DNA of 64,000 nt from Sphingomonas palmae (GCF_900109565.1 NZ_FNZZ01000004.1:248001-312000); one strand, 5' to 3'; positions 1-9,887 are shown, numbered from the stretch's first letter. Notes: generated from the sequence alone by a model not told the origin. Translations and numbers: made by a program.

Positions 1-1
1 C

Positions 2-568
2 GCCGTCGCCGCGTTGCCCGCCGCCGCGCAGACCAACGCCCCCTTCACCGGCGCGCGGATCGAGGCGCTGGGCGGTTACGACAATCTGCAGGACGGCGGC
101 GACGGCAGCTCGGAAGGGCGCGACGGCTTCGTCTACGGCGTCGGCCTCGGCTACGACGTGCAGGCGGGCGGCGTCGTACTCGGCGCGGAGGGTGAGATCA
201 CCGATTCGACCACGCGTGCGCGCAGCTACAATGCGATCACCGCGGGCGACCGCTTCTCGATCAACGCGGGTCGCGACCTCTACCTCGGCGGCCGCGTCGG
301 CTACGTCATCTCGCCGCGCGCGATGATCTACGCCAAGGGCGGCTACACCAACGCGCGCGTCGAATCGCGTTACGACGCGGGCACGACGACGTTCCGCGAC
401 CACACCAATCTCGACGGGTTCCGCGTCGGTGCGGGGCTGGAGTACAACATCACGCCGACCGCGTACGTGAAGGGCGAGTATCGCTACTCGCACTACGGCG
501 ATGTCGACGGGTACGACATCGACGCCGACCGTCACCAGCTGATGGGGGGCGTCGGCATCCGTTTCTGA
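2..568 (+). CDS. Outer-membrane beta-barrel protein, 5' end outside window
   Basis: The reading frame is open from base 2, so the true start lies upstream. The first visible residues (AVAALPAAAQT) look like the end of a signal peptide with an Ala-X-Ala type cleavage site. The rest alternates short amphipathic strands (GYDNLQDGGDG, YGVGLGYDVQAGG, GLEYNITPTAYVKGEYRYSHY) and ends in a C-terminal Phe (GGVGIRF), the usual signal for BAM insertion. This matches the Omp25/OmpA-like small porin family (8-stranded barrel) common in alphaproteobacteria. A strong terminator follows. The substrate, if any, cannot be told from sequence. Confidence 0.8.
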   Translation, partial: AVAALPAAAQTNAPFTGARIEALGGYDNLQDGGDGSSEGRDGFVYGVGLGYDVQAGGVVLGAEGEITDSTTRARSYNAITAGDRFSINAGRDLYLGGRVGYVISPRAMIYAKGGYTNARVESRYDAGTTTFRDHTNLDGFRVGAGLEYNITPTAYVKGEYRYSHYGDVDGYDIDADRHQLMGGVGIRF

Positions 569-628
569 CGGACGAGACCCTTTTGGCGCGCTGATTAACC
601 TTTTTCACAGGGTCGGCGCACAAGAAAG

Positions 629-662
629 ACGGCCGGGGCGCTTGCTCCGGCCGTTTTCTTTT
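629..662 (+). terminator. Rho-independent terminator after the barrel protein gene
   Basis: Perfect 8-bp stem ACGGCCGG (629-636) with CCGGCCGT (647-654), a 10-base loop, then a T-rich tail TTTTCTTTT. It separates the barrel gene from dnaN. Confidence 0.85.
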
Positions 663-738
663 GGCTAGGAAACGATGGCCATATCGCCCCCGGTCGAGAC
701 CTGCGCTGGTCGAGGCTCGCGGGCCGGGGGAATCACGA

Positions 739-1839
739 ATGAAGGCGACGATCGAACGCGCAACGCTCCTCAAGGGGCTCAGCCACGTGCAGTCCGTGGT
801 GGAGCGGCGCAACACCATCCCGATCCTGTCCAACGTGCTGATCGAGGCGGTAGAAGGCTCGCTGCGGCTGATGGCGACCGACCTCGATCTCCAGATCAAC
901 GACAGCGTTCCCGCCGCGGTCGACCAGCAGGGATCGATCACCGTATCGGCGCACACCTTGTTCGACATTGCGCGCAAGCTGCCCGAGGGCGCGCAGGTGT
1001 CGCTGTCGGCTGCCGACGGCCGCATGGCGATCGTCGCGGGTCGCGCGCGGTTCAGCCTCGGCACGTTGCCGCGCGACGATTTTCCGGTGATCGCGGAAGG
1101 GGAACTGCCGACCAGCTTCGAACTGCCGGCCGAAACGCTCAAGCAGATCATCGACAAAACGCGCTTCGCGATCTCGACCGAAGAAACGCGCTATTATCTG
1201 AACGGCATCTTCCTGCACCTGTCGGACGACGTGCTGAAAGCCGCGGCGACCGATGGCCACCGCCTCGCGCGCGTGACGGTCGCGAAGCCCGAGGGGTCGG
1301 ACGGGATGCCCGACGTGATCGTGCCGCGCAAATGTATCGCCGAGCTGCGTAAGCTGCTCGACGAGGTCGATGGCTCGGTCGGGGTGTCCTTGTCCTCGAC
1401 CAAGATTCGCTTCGATCTGGGCAGCGCGATCCTGACCTCGAAGCTGATCGACGGCACCTTCCCCGATTACAGCCGCGTCATCCCGACCGCGAACGACAAG
1501 ATCCTGAAACTTGATCCCAAGAGCTTCATGGAGGGCGTCGACCGCGTATCCACCATCGCGACGGAGAAGACGCGCGCGGTGAAGATGGGGCTCGACCGCG
1601 ATCGTATAACGCTGTCGGTGACGAGCCCGGAGAACGGCACTGCGGCGGAGGAAGTCCCCGGCGACTATACCTCGGCGCCGTTCGAGATCGGTTTTAACAG
1701 CCGCTACCTGCTCGACATTCTGGGGCAGATCGACAGCGACTTGGTCGAGGTTCACCTCGCCGACGCCGCCGCGCCGACGCTGATCCGCGAGAACGACAAG
1801 TCGCCCGCACTGTACGTGCTCATGCCGATGCGGGTGTGA
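739..1839 (+). CDS. dnaN: DNA polymerase III subunit beta (sliding clamp)
   Basis: 366 aa, the normal length of the bacterial beta clamp. It forms the ring dimer that tethers DNA polymerase III to the template. The N-terminus (MKATIERATLLKGLSHVQSV) and the C-terminal YVLMPMRV, the conserved end of the third clamp domain, are both typical. The frame is open upstream to 661, but the ATG at 739 is preceded by a G-rich ribosome site (GGGCCGGGGG) and gives the family N-terminus. The gene stands alone here; neither dnaA nor recF is adjacent. A terminator hairpin lies between it and convergent pheT. Confidence 0.97.
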   Translation: MKATIERATLLKGLSHVQSVVERRNTIPILSNVLIEAVEGSLRLMATDLDLQINDSVPAAVDQQGSITVSAHTLFDIARKLPEGAQVSLSAADGRMAIVAGRARFSLGTLPRDDFPVIAEGELPTSFELPAETLKQIIDKTRFAISTEETRYYLNGIFLHLSDDVLKAAATDGHRLARVTVAKPEGSDGMPDVIVPRKCIAELRKLLDEVDGSVGVSLSSTKIRFDLGSAILTSKLIDGTFPDYSRVIPTANDKILKLDPKSFMEGVDRVSTIATEKTRAVKMGLDRDRITLSVTSPENGTAAEEVPGDYTSAPFEIGFNSRYLLDILGQIDSDLVEVHLADAAAPTLIRENDKSPALYVLMPMRV

Positions 1840-1893
1840 TCTTCAGTCTAACCGGGCGCACCCGCGTCCGATCGCGATTGCCGTAGTTCAGGA

Positions 1894-1926
1894 CGGGCGG
1901 GCGCATCGGCACCCGCCCGCTCTTTT
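1894..1926 (+). terminator. Terminator after dnaN
   Basis: 8-bp stem CGGGCGGG (1894-1901) with CCCGCCCG (1912-1919), followed by CTCTTTTA. It lies between the convergent ends of dnaN and pheT. The T tract is on the dnaN strand only. Confidence 0.7.
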
Positions 1927-4321
1927 ATCCGCGCAACGTCGCGCCCTGCTTCGCCGCCGCCGCGACGACCTTGTCGCTGATCGCCTTCAACTCGGCGTCG
2001 GTGAAGCTCTTCTCACCCGGCTGGAGCACGATCTCCAGCGCGACCGATTTGGTGCCCGGCTCGACGCCCGCGCCGGTGAACACGTCGAACACGCGCGCGG
2101 ACACGATCGACGCCTTGTCCGCACCCTTCACCGCGCGGGTCAGCGCGTCGGCGCTGACACCTTCCGGCACCACGAACGCGAAATCGCGACGTACCTGCTG
2201 GAGCGCGGGCGGCGCGTAAGGAGTGCGCATGAAACCAGAAGCGCCACGCTTCGCCGGGATCGCATCGAGGTACAGCTCGACCGCGGCGACCGAACCCGCA
2301 AGGTCGAAAGCCTTCAAGGTGCGCGGGTGGAGCATCCCGAAGGCGGCGAGCACCGTCTTCGGGCCGAGCCTGAGCGTGCCCGACTGCCCCGGATGCCACG
2401 CCTCGCCCGACCAGACGCCGTCCGCGCCCATCACCTGCAGATTGTCGACCGGCGCGCCCGCGGCGGCGAGCAGCGCCAGCGCCTCCGCCTTGGCATCGAA
2501 CGCGTCGAACGCCGCCGCCTTGCCGGTCCGCCAGCCGCGCGTGTGCGCATTGCCCGCCAACACCAGCCCCAGCGTCGCGCGCTCGTCCGCCGCGCCGTCC
2601 TTCCCGCCCGCGAGGTAACGACGACCGAGCTCGAACAGCCGCACGCCCTCCGCGCCGCGCTTGAGGTTGCGCTCGGCGGCCGAGAGCAACCCGGGCAGCA
2701 GCGATGGGCGCATCACCTTCAATTCCTCGCTGATCGGGTTGGCGAGCGTCCAGGCGCCGCCGCCGAACGCCGCCGCGGCATCCTCCGACACGAAGCTCCA
2801 CGTCACCGCCTCGTCCAGCCCGCGCGCGGCGGCGGCGCGGCGGACGCGGCGCTCCAGCTTCTGCGTCGGCGTGGCGGTCGGTGTCGCGACGCCCGCCGGG
2901 CGCGCGAGCGGGACGGAAGGGACGTTGTCGATGCCCTCGATGCGAATGACTTCCTCGACCAGATCGGCGCTGCCGTCGATGTCGGGACGCCAGGTCGGCA
3001 CCGTCACCTGCCAGTCGTCATCAACGGTGAAGCCGAGCGAGGTCAGGATCGCACGCTGCCGCTCGGGCGCGACCGCGAGTCCGCCGAGCGTCTCCGCGCG
3101 TGCGGGATCATAGGCGTAGCGGCGCGGCTCCAGCGGCGGCTCACCGACGCGGGTGACCTCGCTTGGGCAACCGCCGCACAGCTCGACCACCATCCGCGTC
3201 GCGATCGCGAGCCCGTCGTCGAGAAAGGCAGGGTCGACCCCGCGCTCGAACCGGGTGCGCGCGTCGCTGCTGAGTTGCAACGCCTGTCCGGTGCGCGCGA
3301 TGGCGTCGGGGTCGAAGTAGGCGCACTCGATCAGCACGTCGGTCGTGTCCGCGGTGACGCCCGAGTACTCGCCGCCCATCACGCCGCCGATGTCGTGGAC
3401 CGCGGCGTCGTCGGCGATGACGGTCATGCCGGCGCGAAGGTGGTAGGTGCGGCCGTTGAGTGCCAGCACCTCCTCGCCGTCCTTCGCCGCGCGCGCGACC
3501 AGCGCGCCGCTTAGCTTCGCGCGATCGTAGACGTGTAGCGGACGGCCAAGGTCGATCATCACGTAGTTGGTCACGTCGACCAGCGCGCTGATCGGCTTCT
3601 GCCCGATGGCGGTCAGGCGGCGGCGCAGCCACTCGGGCGACTCGCCGTTCTTCACCCCCGACACGCCCTGCGCGTAAAAGGCGCGGCAGCCCTCGGCGTC
3701 GTCGATCCGCACGTCGGGACCCGCACCCTCGCCCGCGACCGCGCACGCGTCGAGCGGCTTCAAGCTGCCGAGCCCCGCGGCGGCTAGATCGCGCGCGATC
3801 CCGCGCACGCCCATGCAGTCGGGGCGGTTGGGCGTTACCGACACGTCGATCACCGGATCGTCGAGCTGCGCGTAACTGGCGAAGTCGGTGCCGACGGTTG
3901 CGTCGCCTGGCAGCTCGATGATCCCGTCGTGATCCTCGCCGAGCTCGAGCTCGCGGGTCGAGCACATCATGCCGTTCGACTCGACCCCGCGGATCGCGGC
4001 GACGCGCAGCACCATGCCGTTCGCGGGCACGGTCGCGCCGGGCAGGCCGAAGACACCGACCAGCCCGGCGCGCGCGTTGGGCGCGCCGCACACGACCTGC
4101 AACGGGCCGTTTCCGGCATCAACCGACAGCACCTGCAACTTGTCCGCCTGCGGGTGACGCTCGGCGGTCAACACGCGCGCGATGCGGAACCCCGACAGGC
4201 GCTCGGCCGGGTTCTCGACGCCCTCGACCTCCAGCCCGACCCGCGTCAGCGCGCTCAGGATGTCGCCGAGCGACGCGTCGGTGTCGAGGTGATCCTTGAG
4301 CCAGGAAAGCGTGAACTTCAT
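1925..4321 (-). CDS. pheT: Phenylalanine--tRNA ligase beta subunit
   Basis: 798 aa. Beta chain of the alpha2-beta2 PheRS that charges tRNA-Phe. Visible domains in order: an EMAP/OB tRNA-binding fold (about 40-150, with HPQADKLQV and CGAPNARAG), B3/B4 (about 200-375, editing and structure), B5 (about 400-470), the catalytic-like core (to about 690) and a C-terminal ferredoxin-like anticodon-binding domain (about 705-798, RRDFAFVVPEGV). The start MKFTLSWLKDHLD is the standard bacterial one. It is downstream of pheS by 54 bp, so the two are surely co-transcribed in the order pheS-pheT. Confidence 0.97.
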   Translation of the reverse strand: MKFTLSWLKDHLDTDASLGDILSALTRVGLEVEGVENPAERLSGFRIARVLTAERHPQADKLQVLSVDAGNGPLQVVCGAPNARAGLVGVFGLPGATVPANGMVLRVAAIRGVESNGMMCSTRELELGEDHDGIIELPGDATVGTDFASYAQLDDPVIDVSVTPNRPDCMGVRGIARDLAAAGLGSLKPLDACAVAGEGAGPDVRIDDAEGCRAFYAQGVSGVKNGESPEWLRRRLTAIGQKPISALVDVTNYVMIDLGRPLHVYDRAKLSGALVARAAKDGEEVLALNGRTYHLRAGMTVIADDAAVHDIGGVMGGEYSGVTADTTDVLIECAYFDPDAIARTGQALQLSSDARTRFERGVDPAFLDDGLAIATRMVVELCGGCPSEVTRVGEPPLEPRRYAYDPARAETLGGLAVAPERQRAILTSLGFTVDDDWQVTVPTWRPDIDGSADLVEEVIRIEGIDNVPSVPLARPAGVATPTATPTQKLERRVRRAAAARGLDEAVTWSFVSEDAAAAFGGGAWTLANPISEELKVMRPSLLPGLLSAAERNLKRGAEGVRLFELGRRYLAGGKDGAADERATLGLVLAGNAHTRGWRTGKAAAFDAFDAKAEALALLAAAGAPVDNLQVMGADGVWSGEAWHPGQSGTLRLGPKTVLAAFGMLHPRTLKAFDLAGSVAAVELYLDAIPAKRGASGFMRTPYAPPALQQVRRDFAFVVPEGVSADALTRAVKGADKASIVSARVFDVFTGAGVEPGTKSVALEIVLQPGEKSFTDAELKAISDKVVAAAAKQGATLRG

Positions 4322-4375
4322 ATCGAAAACTTCCGTGATCCCGCTTCGCGCGGGCCGAGAAAAGGAGTGTGAGCC

Positions 4376-5539
4376 TCAGGCGGTGCCGACGCCGCCCGAC
4401 CCAACGCCCGCGGAAAGCGTCGGCACGTCGAGCGCGGCAAAGCCGTAATGCTTCAACCAGCGGATATCGCCCTCGAACACCGGACGCAGGTCGTCGATGC
4501 CGTATTTGAGCATCGCGAGCCGGTCGATCCCGCAACCAAACGCGAAGCCTTGCCACTCGTCAGGATCGAGCCCGCACGCTGCAATCACCTTGGGGTGGAC
4601 CATGCCCGAGCCGAGCACCTCCATCCAGCCACCGCCCGGGCCGTTCGGGTCGCCCCCGATCACGCGCTTGCCCTTCTCCATCGTGAAGCCGACGTCGACC
4701 TCGGCCGAGGGTTCGGTGAACGGGAAATAGCTCGGGCGCAGGCGCAGCACGACGTCGTCGCGCTCGAAGAAGGCGCGCAGAAACGTCTCCAGCGTCCATT
4801 TCAGGTGGCCGAGCGTGATGCCCTTGTCGATCACCAGCCCCTCGATCTGGTGAAACATGGGCGTATGGGTCGCATCCCAGTCGGAGCGGTAGACGCGTCC
4901 CGGCGCGATGATGCGAAGCGGCGGCTTCTGCTGCATCATAGTGCGGATTTGGACGGGCGAGGTGTGGGTGCGCAGGACGAAGGGGGCTGCGCCACCGGCA
5001 GAGCCGGTGTCGTCGGACGAGGCGGTGCCCGCCTCGCCGGCCGCTCTCGCGGGACGCTCGAGGTAAAACGTATCCTGCATCGCGCGCGCGGGATGCGTGT
5101 CAGGGATGTTGAGCGCGCCGAAATTGTGCCAATCGTCTTCGATCTCCGGCCCGGTCGCGACCGCGAAGCCCAGGTCGGCGAAGATCTCGGCGAGTTCGTC
5201 CATGACCTGGCTGACCGGGTGGACGCTGCCCATCGGCAGCGTATCGACCGGCAGCGTCACGTCGATGCGCTCGGCGGCGAGCTTCGCCTCCAGCGCCACA
5301 TTCTCCAGCACATCCTTGCGCGTCGCGAGCGCCTGGGTCACCGCCTCGCGCAGCCCGTGGATCGCCGGGCCCTGCACCAGCCGCTCGTCGGGCGACAATT
5401 TGCCCATCGTCTTCAACAGCGCGGTGACGCGGCCCTGTTTGCCCAGTGCCTCGACGCGGACGGCTTCCAGCGCTTCCAGCCCGGCGCAGGCGTCGATCGC
5501 GACGAGATAATGCGCCTTCATGTCTTCAATATCGCTCAT
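4376..5539 (-). CDS. pheS: Phenylalanine--tRNA ligase alpha subunit, with an internal insert
   Basis: 387 aa from the ATG at 5539, which has GGCGGAGGGC just upstream. The frame is open to 5971, but that part is crtY antisense. N-terminal coiled coil (about 1-90), then a class II aminoacyl-tRNA synthetase core. Motif 2-type segment [12 protein letters not shown] is at 190-202, with FHQIEG and motif 3 [19 protein letters not shown] sequence near the C-terminus. Oddity: between DTFYL (about 160) and FVLRTHTSP (about 187) sits a roughly 23-residue Ala/Gly/Ser/Asp stretch that usual PheS proteins lack. It is encoded by two perfect hairpins (listed separately). Catalytic motifs on both sides are intact and in frame, so the enzyme is probably functional. 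Confidence 0.96.
   Translation of the reverse strand: MSDIEDMKAHYLVAIDACAGLEALEAVRVEALGKQGRVTALLKTMGKLSPDERLVQGPAIHGLREAVTQALATRKDVLENVALEAKLAAERIDVTLPVDTLPMGSVHPVSQVMDELAEIFADLGFAVATGPEIEDDWHNFGALNIPDTHPARAMQDTFYLERPARAAGEAGTASSDDTGSAGGAAPFVLRTHTSPVQIRTMMQQKPPLRIIAPGRVYRSDWDATHTPMFHQIEGLVIDKGITLGHLKWTLETFLRAFFERDDVVLRLRPSYFPFTEPSAEVDVGFTMEKGKRVIGGDPNGPGGGWMEVLGSGMVHPKVIAACGLDPDEWQGFAFGCGIDRLAMLKYGIDDLRPVFEGDIRWLKHYGFAALDVPTLSAGVGSGGVGTA
4993..5036. repeat. Two adjacent perfect inverted repeats inside pheS
   Basis: First hairpin: CACCGGC (4993-4999), loop AGA, GCCGGTG (5003-5009). Second hairpin: CGAGGCGG (5018-5025), loop TGC, CCGCCTCG (5029-5036). Together they make up most of the insert (about 4985-5053) that adds the low-complexity peptide to PheS. 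I saw no second copy in this window. Confidence 0.75.
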
Positions 5540-5655
5540 GCCCTCCGCCGTCCCTGAGGTGGCGGCGGAAATCAAGCCCTGCGCGCCTCCGCCCGCCCCG
5601 ACGGTGCCACGCTGGACCTTCCCGCTTGCCCGGCGATCGGCTAGGCCGGACGACA

Positions 5656-6813
5656 ATGCCCTCCACCATCCTATGCGATGTCGCGATCGTCGGCGGCGGG
5701 CTCGCGGGTTCGCTGACCGCGCTCGCGCTTCACGCGCGCCGGCCCGACCTCGACGTGCGCGTGATCGAGGGCGGCACCGTGTTCGGCGGGCATCATCTAT
5801 GGTCGTTCTTCGGTGCCGATGTGGTGAAACCGCACCGCCCGCTGATCGCGCCGATCGTCGCGCATGCCTGGCCCGATTACGACGTCCGCTTTCCCGCGCA
5901 CGCGCGCACGCTGGCGCAACCCTATTACACCGTCCGCTCCGAGCGGCTCGACGCGCACGTCCGCGCAACACTGCCCGAGCTCGCGCTCATGACAGGGCGG
6001 AAAGTGCTGGCCTGCAGCGCCACTGCGGTGGTGATGGCGGATGGCGACCGCGTCGAGGCGCGCGGCGTGATCGACGCGCGCGGCGCGGGCGACCTCTCCA
6101 CGCTCGAATGCGGCTGGCAGAAGTTCGTCGGGCAGGAACTGCGCGTCGCCGGCGGCCACAGCGTCACGCGCCCGGTCGTGATGGACGCGACGGTCGACCA
6201 GCACGACGGCTACCGCTTCGTCTACCTGCTGCCCTTTTCCGCCGAGACGCTGCTGGTCGAGGACACCTATTACAGCGACACGCCCGACCTCGATCGCGCC
6301 ACCTTGCGCGACCGGATCGGCGACTATGCGCGCGCGGCCGGCTGGGGCGATCACGCGGTCGAGCGCGAGGAGCACGGCGTGCTCGCGGTCGTGCTCGGCG
6401 GTGACTTCGAGGCTTACTGGCGTTCGACCGGCAAAGTCGCGAAGGCGGGCGTGCGCGCCGGGCTGTTCCATCCGACGACGGGCTATTCCTTTCCCGATGC
6501 GGTCCGTTTCGCGCACCTGATCGCGGATGCGAACGACCTGTCTGGTGCCGCGCTGCACGATCTGACGCACGCGTACGCCGCGCGCGCCTGGGCGGAGCGC
6601 AAGTTCTACCGCATGCTCGACCTGATGCTGTTCAAGGCGGCCGAGCCGGCGGAGCGTTACCGCGTGCTGGAACGTTTCTATACCTTACGTCCCGGACTGG
6701 TGTCGCGTTTCTACGCCGCCCGTTCGACGACGCTCGACAAGATGCGCGTGCTTGCCGGCAAACCGCCGGTGCCGATCGGGCGCGCGATGGCTGCTTTGAA
6801 GGATGCATCATGA
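5656..6813 (+). CDS. crtY: Lycopene beta-cyclase
   Basis: 385 aa. Cyclises the ends of lycopene to beta-carotene at the membrane. The N-terminal Rossmann motif [16 protein letters not shown] is at 7-22, followed by an acidic strand end (IEGG). The CrtY-type segment [17 protein letters not shown], in the C-terminal half, is family-specific. The ATG at 5656 is chosen because it gives the FAD fold directly; upstream in-frame codons overlap divergent pheS. It is the first gene of the carotenoid cluster, and its TGA overlaps the crtI ATG (ATGA). Confidence 0.93.
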   Translation: MPSTILCDVAIVGGGLAGSLTALALHARRPDLDVRVIEGGTVFGGHHLWSFFGADVVKPHRPLIAPIVAHAWPDYDVRFPAHARTLAQPYYTVRSERLDAHVRATLPELALMTGRKVLACSATAVVMADGDRVEARGVIDARGAGDLSTLECGWQKFVGQELRVAGGHSVTRPVVMDATVDQHDGYRFVYLLPFSAETLLVEDTYYSDTPDLDRATLRDRIGDYARAAGWGDHAVEREEHGVLAVVLGGDFEAYWRSTGKVAKAGVRAGLFHPTTGYSFPDAVRFAHLIADANDLSGAALHDLTHAYAARAWAERKFYRMLDLMLFKAAEPAERYRVLERFYTLRPGLVSRFYAARSTTLDKMRVLAGKPPVPIGRAMAALKDAS

Positions 6814-8303
6814 CGCGTGCAGTGGTGATCGGCGCAGGCTTCGGCGGGCTCGCGCTCGCCATCCGGCTCCAGTCCGCCGGGGTCGAGACAACGATCCTAG
6901 AGTCTCGCGACAAGCCGGGCGGCCGAGCCTATTACTGGGAGCGCGACGGGTTCACCTTCGACGCCGGGCCGACCGTCATCACCGATCCGGCCTGCCTCGA
7001 GGAACTCTGGAATCTGTCAGGCAACCGCATGGCCGACGATGTCGTGCTGGAGCCAGTGCAGCCCTTCTACCGGCTCCACTGGCCCGACAGCACCAGTTTT
7101 GATTACACCAACAACGACGAGGTGCTGCGCGCCGAGATCGCCAAGCTCAACCCGGCCGATGTGGTGGGCTATGGCCGCTTCCTCGATTATTCCGCCGGCG
7201 TGTACCGCGAGGGTTACGAGAAGCTCGGCCACGTCGCCTTTCTCGATTTCGCATCGATGGTGAAGGCGGCGCCCGCGCTCGCCAAATATCAGGCGTGGCG
7301 CTCGGTCTACTCGATCGTGTCGAAGTTCGTCGAGAGCGAGAAGCTGCGGCAGGCGCTCAGCTTCCACACGTTGCTGGTCGGCGGCAATCCGATGACCACC
7401 AGTGCGATCTACGCGCTGATCCACAAGCTGGAGCGCGACGGCGGCGTCTGGTTCGCGCAAGGGGGCACCAACCGGCTGGTCGCCGGCATGGTCGCGCTGT
7501 TCGAGCGGCTGGGCGGTACGATCCGTCTGAACGACCCAGTATCGAAGATCGAGACGCTGGGCGACCGCGTCACCGCTGTCGAGACCGCGGGCGGGTACCG
7601 GCAGGAGGTCGATCAGATCGCCGCCAATGCCGACATCATGCACGTCTACCGCGACCTGCTCCCCGATTCGGGCGCCGCGCGGCGCACCGCGGAGAAGCTG
7701 GAGCGCAAGCGCTACTCGCCGTCTCTGTTCGTCGTCCATTTCGGCGTAACGGGCACGTGGCCGGGCATCCCGCACCACATGATCCTGTTCGGCCCGCGCT
7801 ATAAGGGGCTGCTCGACGACATCTACGATCACGGCGTGCTGAGCGAGGATTTCTCGCTCTACCTCCACCACCCGACCGTTACCGATCCCAGTCTGGCGCC
7901 CGAGGGCCATTCGACGTTCTACGCGCTGGCGCCGGTGCCGCACATGGGCAAGTTCACCGGCGACTGGGAGACGGTCGCGCCGATCCTGGAGAAGCGCATC
8001 CTCGACGAGGTCGGGCGCCGGCTGATCCCCGACATCCACTCTCGTATCGTCACCAAGTTCAGCTACGCGCCGACCGACTTCCAGCACGATTTGAACGCGC
8101 ATCTGGGCAGCGCCTTCAGCCTTGAGCCCGTGCTGACGCAGAGCGCGTATTTCCGCGTCCACAACCGCGATGACGCCATCTCGAACCTGTTCTTCACCGG
8201 CGCCGGCACGCACCCGGGTGCAGGAATACCCGGCGTGGTCGGCAGCGCCAAGGCGACCGCGGCGCTGATGCTGGAAGGATTCCGCACGCCGGTCGCGGCG
8301 TGA
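6810..8303 (+). CDS. crtI: Phytoene desaturase
   Basis: 497 aa, typical CrtI length. FAD-dependent enzyme converting phytoene stepwise to lycopene. N-terminal dinucleotide fold VVIGAGFGGLALAIRL (4-19), then DKPGGRAYYWERDGFTFDAGPTVIT. The C-terminal signature GAGTHPGAGIPGVVGSAKA is characteristic of bacterial CrtI. Translationally coupled to crtY by the 4-bp overlap. Whether it performs three or four desaturations cannot be told from sequence, but the adjacent crtY implies lycopene is the main product. Confidence 0.96.
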   Translation: MTRAVVIGAGFGGLALAIRLQSAGVETTILESRDKPGGRAYYWERDGFTFDAGPTVITDPACLEELWNLSGNRMADDVVLEPVQPFYRLHWPDSTSFDYTNNDEVLRAEIAKLNPADVVGYGRFLDYSAGVYREGYEKLGHVAFLDFASMVKAAPALAKYQAWRSVYSIVSKFVESEKLRQALSFHTLLVGGNPMTTSAIYALIHKLERDGGVWFAQGGTNRLVAGMVALFERLGGTIRLNDPVSKIETLGDRVTAVETAGGYRQEVDQIAANADIMHVYRDLLPDSGAARRTAEKLERKRYSPSLFVVHFGVTGTWPGIPHHMILFGPRYKGLLDDIYDHGVLSEDFSLYLHHPTVTDPSLAPEGHSTFYALAPVPHMGKFTGDWETVAPILEKRILDEVGRRLIPDIHSRIVTKFSYAPTDFQHDLNAHLGSAFSLEPVLTQSAYFRVHNRDDAISNLFFTGAGTHPGAGIPGVVGSAKATAALMLEGFRTPVAA

Positions 8304-8355
8304 ACGCCGCGCCTGACGGTTGTCGACCCGCCCCGCTTGGCCTAGCGGGGCGGGG

Positions 8356-8937
8356 ATGAAGCGTCTCGCCGTTTACTGTGGCTCAGCCACTCCCGCCGAC
8401 CCCTCTTACGTCCAGCTCGCGCGTCAAGTCGGCGAGGGACTTGCAAAGCGCCGCATCGGCCTAGTGTACGGCGGCGGACGGCTGGGGTTGATGGGCGCGG
8501 TAGCGGACGGCGCGCTGTCGGCGGGCGGCGAAGTGATCGGCATCATCCCGCAGGCGTTGGTTGACGCCGAGGTCGCGCACCGTGGCCTCTCCGAACTGCA
8601 CGTCGTCACCGGCATGCACGAGCGCAAGCGCGCGTTCACCGACCTGTCCGACGGGTTCGTCACGCTGCCCGGTGGCACCGGCACGATGGACGAATTGTGG
8701 GAAGCGCTCAGCTGGGCGCAGCTCGGCTACCACGCCGATCCGGTGGGGCTGCTCAACGCCAATGGCTATTATGATCACCTGATCGCCTTCTGGGAAAAGA
8801 TGGGCGAGGTCGGCTTCCTGCGCGCGCAGCACCGCGACCTGTTGATCGTCGCCGACACGTTCGACGCGTTGCTGGACCGGATGGCGGACCATCGCCCGAC
8901 GCAGCCGATCGTGCGGATGGCGGCGGAGGACCTTTGA
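8356..8937 (+). CDS. LOG family protein (TIGR00730 Rossmann-fold nucleotide hydrolase)
   Basis: 193 aa from the ATG at 8356, preceded by a G-rich ribosome site. LOG-type proteins release free nucleobase or cytokinin from nucleoside 5'-monophosphates. The family motif PGGxGTxxE is present as PGGTGTMDELWE, with the upstream GGGRLGLMGAVADGAL segment. It sits between crtI (52 bp upstream) and crtB, whose TTG start overlaps this gene's TGA, so it is part of the carotenoid transcript. A direct role in pigment synthesis is not expected from the family; the linkage may be shared regulation only. Confidence 0.88.
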   Translation: MKRLAVYCGSATPADPSYVQLARQVGEGLAKRRIGLVYGGGRLGLMGAVADGALSAGGEVIGIIPQALVDAEVAHRGLSELHVVTGMHERKRAFTDLSDGFVTLPGGTGTMDELWEALSWAQLGYHADPVGLLNANGYYDHLIAFWEKMGEVGFLRAQHRDLLIVADTFDALLDRMADHRPTQPIVRMAAEDL

Positions 8938-9887
8938 GCCAAAAGCCCGCGCTCCCTTCTTGCGACGCGATCGTCGCCGCGGCCGAGGAGTCGATCGCGC
9001 GCGGATCGAAAAGCTTCGGCGCCGCGTCGCGTCTGTTCGACCGCGAGACGCGCGAGCGCGCGTGGCTGCTCTACGCCTGGTGCCGCCGGTGCGACGACAT
9101 CGTCGATGGGCAGGACCACGGCCACGGCATGCGTCGCGTCGCCGACGCGGAGGCGCGCGTCGCCGAGGTGCGCCGGCTGACCGACCGCGCGCTGGGCGGC
9201 GAGGTGATCGGCGATCCCGCATTCGACGCGCTCCGCATCGTCGCCGCCGAGGTCGGTCTGCCGCGCGGGCTCGCGCACGACCTGATCGACGGGTTTCAGC
9301 TCGACGCAGAGGAATGGCGCCCGCGCAGCGAGGCCGATCTCTACCGTTACTGCTACCACGTCGCCGGGGCGGTCGGGTGCATGATGGCGCTGGTCATGGG
9401 CGTATCGCCCGACGACGAGGCGACGCTCGATCGCGCCTGCGACCTGGGACTCGCGTTCCAGCTCGCCAATATCGCGCGCGACATCGAGGAAGATGACCGC
9501 GCCGGGCGCTGCTATTTGCCCGACGAGTGGCTGGCGGAAATGGACATACCGCCGGGCCAGCACATGAAGCCTCCGTTTCGCGACCGTCTGGTCGTGCTCG
9601 CGCGCCGGCTAGCTACCCGCGCCGAGTTGCACGAGGCGAGCGCGCGTGTCGGCACCAAGGCGCTGTCACGCCGGTCGGCCTGGGCGGTACTGGCGGCGGC
9701 GGGCATCTACGGCGACATCGCGCGCAAGGTGGCGACGCGCGGCCCCGCGGCGTGGGACCACCGCGTCACCACGAGCAAGTGGGAGAAACTGGCGTGGATC
9801 GCGCGCAGCTGGGTCGCGGCGCGCGGGCGCATGGCGATCCCCGACACACCGCGCCCGCCCGAATTGTGGACGCGCCCGCGTCGCTGA
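8934..9887 (+). CDS. crtB: Phytoene synthase
   Basis: 317 aa. Condenses two geranylgeranyl diphosphates to phytoene. Both aspartate-rich prenyl-binding motifs are visible: CDDIVDG near residue 53 and NIARDIEEDDRAGRCYLP near 180. The start is a TTG at 8934, overlapping the previous stop (TTGA) and 3 bp after a strong GGAGGA site. No nearby ATG gives the family N-terminus (SIARGSKSFGAASRLF). Together with crtY and crtI this completes phytoene to beta-carotene. crtE and the ring-modifying genes (crtZ, crtG) are not in the window. Confidence 0.95.
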   Translation: MSQKPALPSCDAIVAAAEESIARGSKSFGAASRLFDRETRERAWLLYAWCRRCDDIVDGQDHGHGMRRVADAEARVAEVRRLTDRALGGEVIGDPAFDALRIVAAEVGLPRGLAHDLIDGFQLDAEEWRPRSEADLYRYCYHVAGAVGCMMALVMGVSPDDEATLDRACDLGLAFQLANIARDIEEDDRAGRCYLPDEWLAEMDIPPGQHMKPPFRDRLVVLARRLATRAELHEASARVGTKALSRRSAWAVLAAAGIYGDIARKVATRGPAAWDHRVTTSKWEKLAWIARSWVAARGRMAIPDTPRPPELWTRPRR

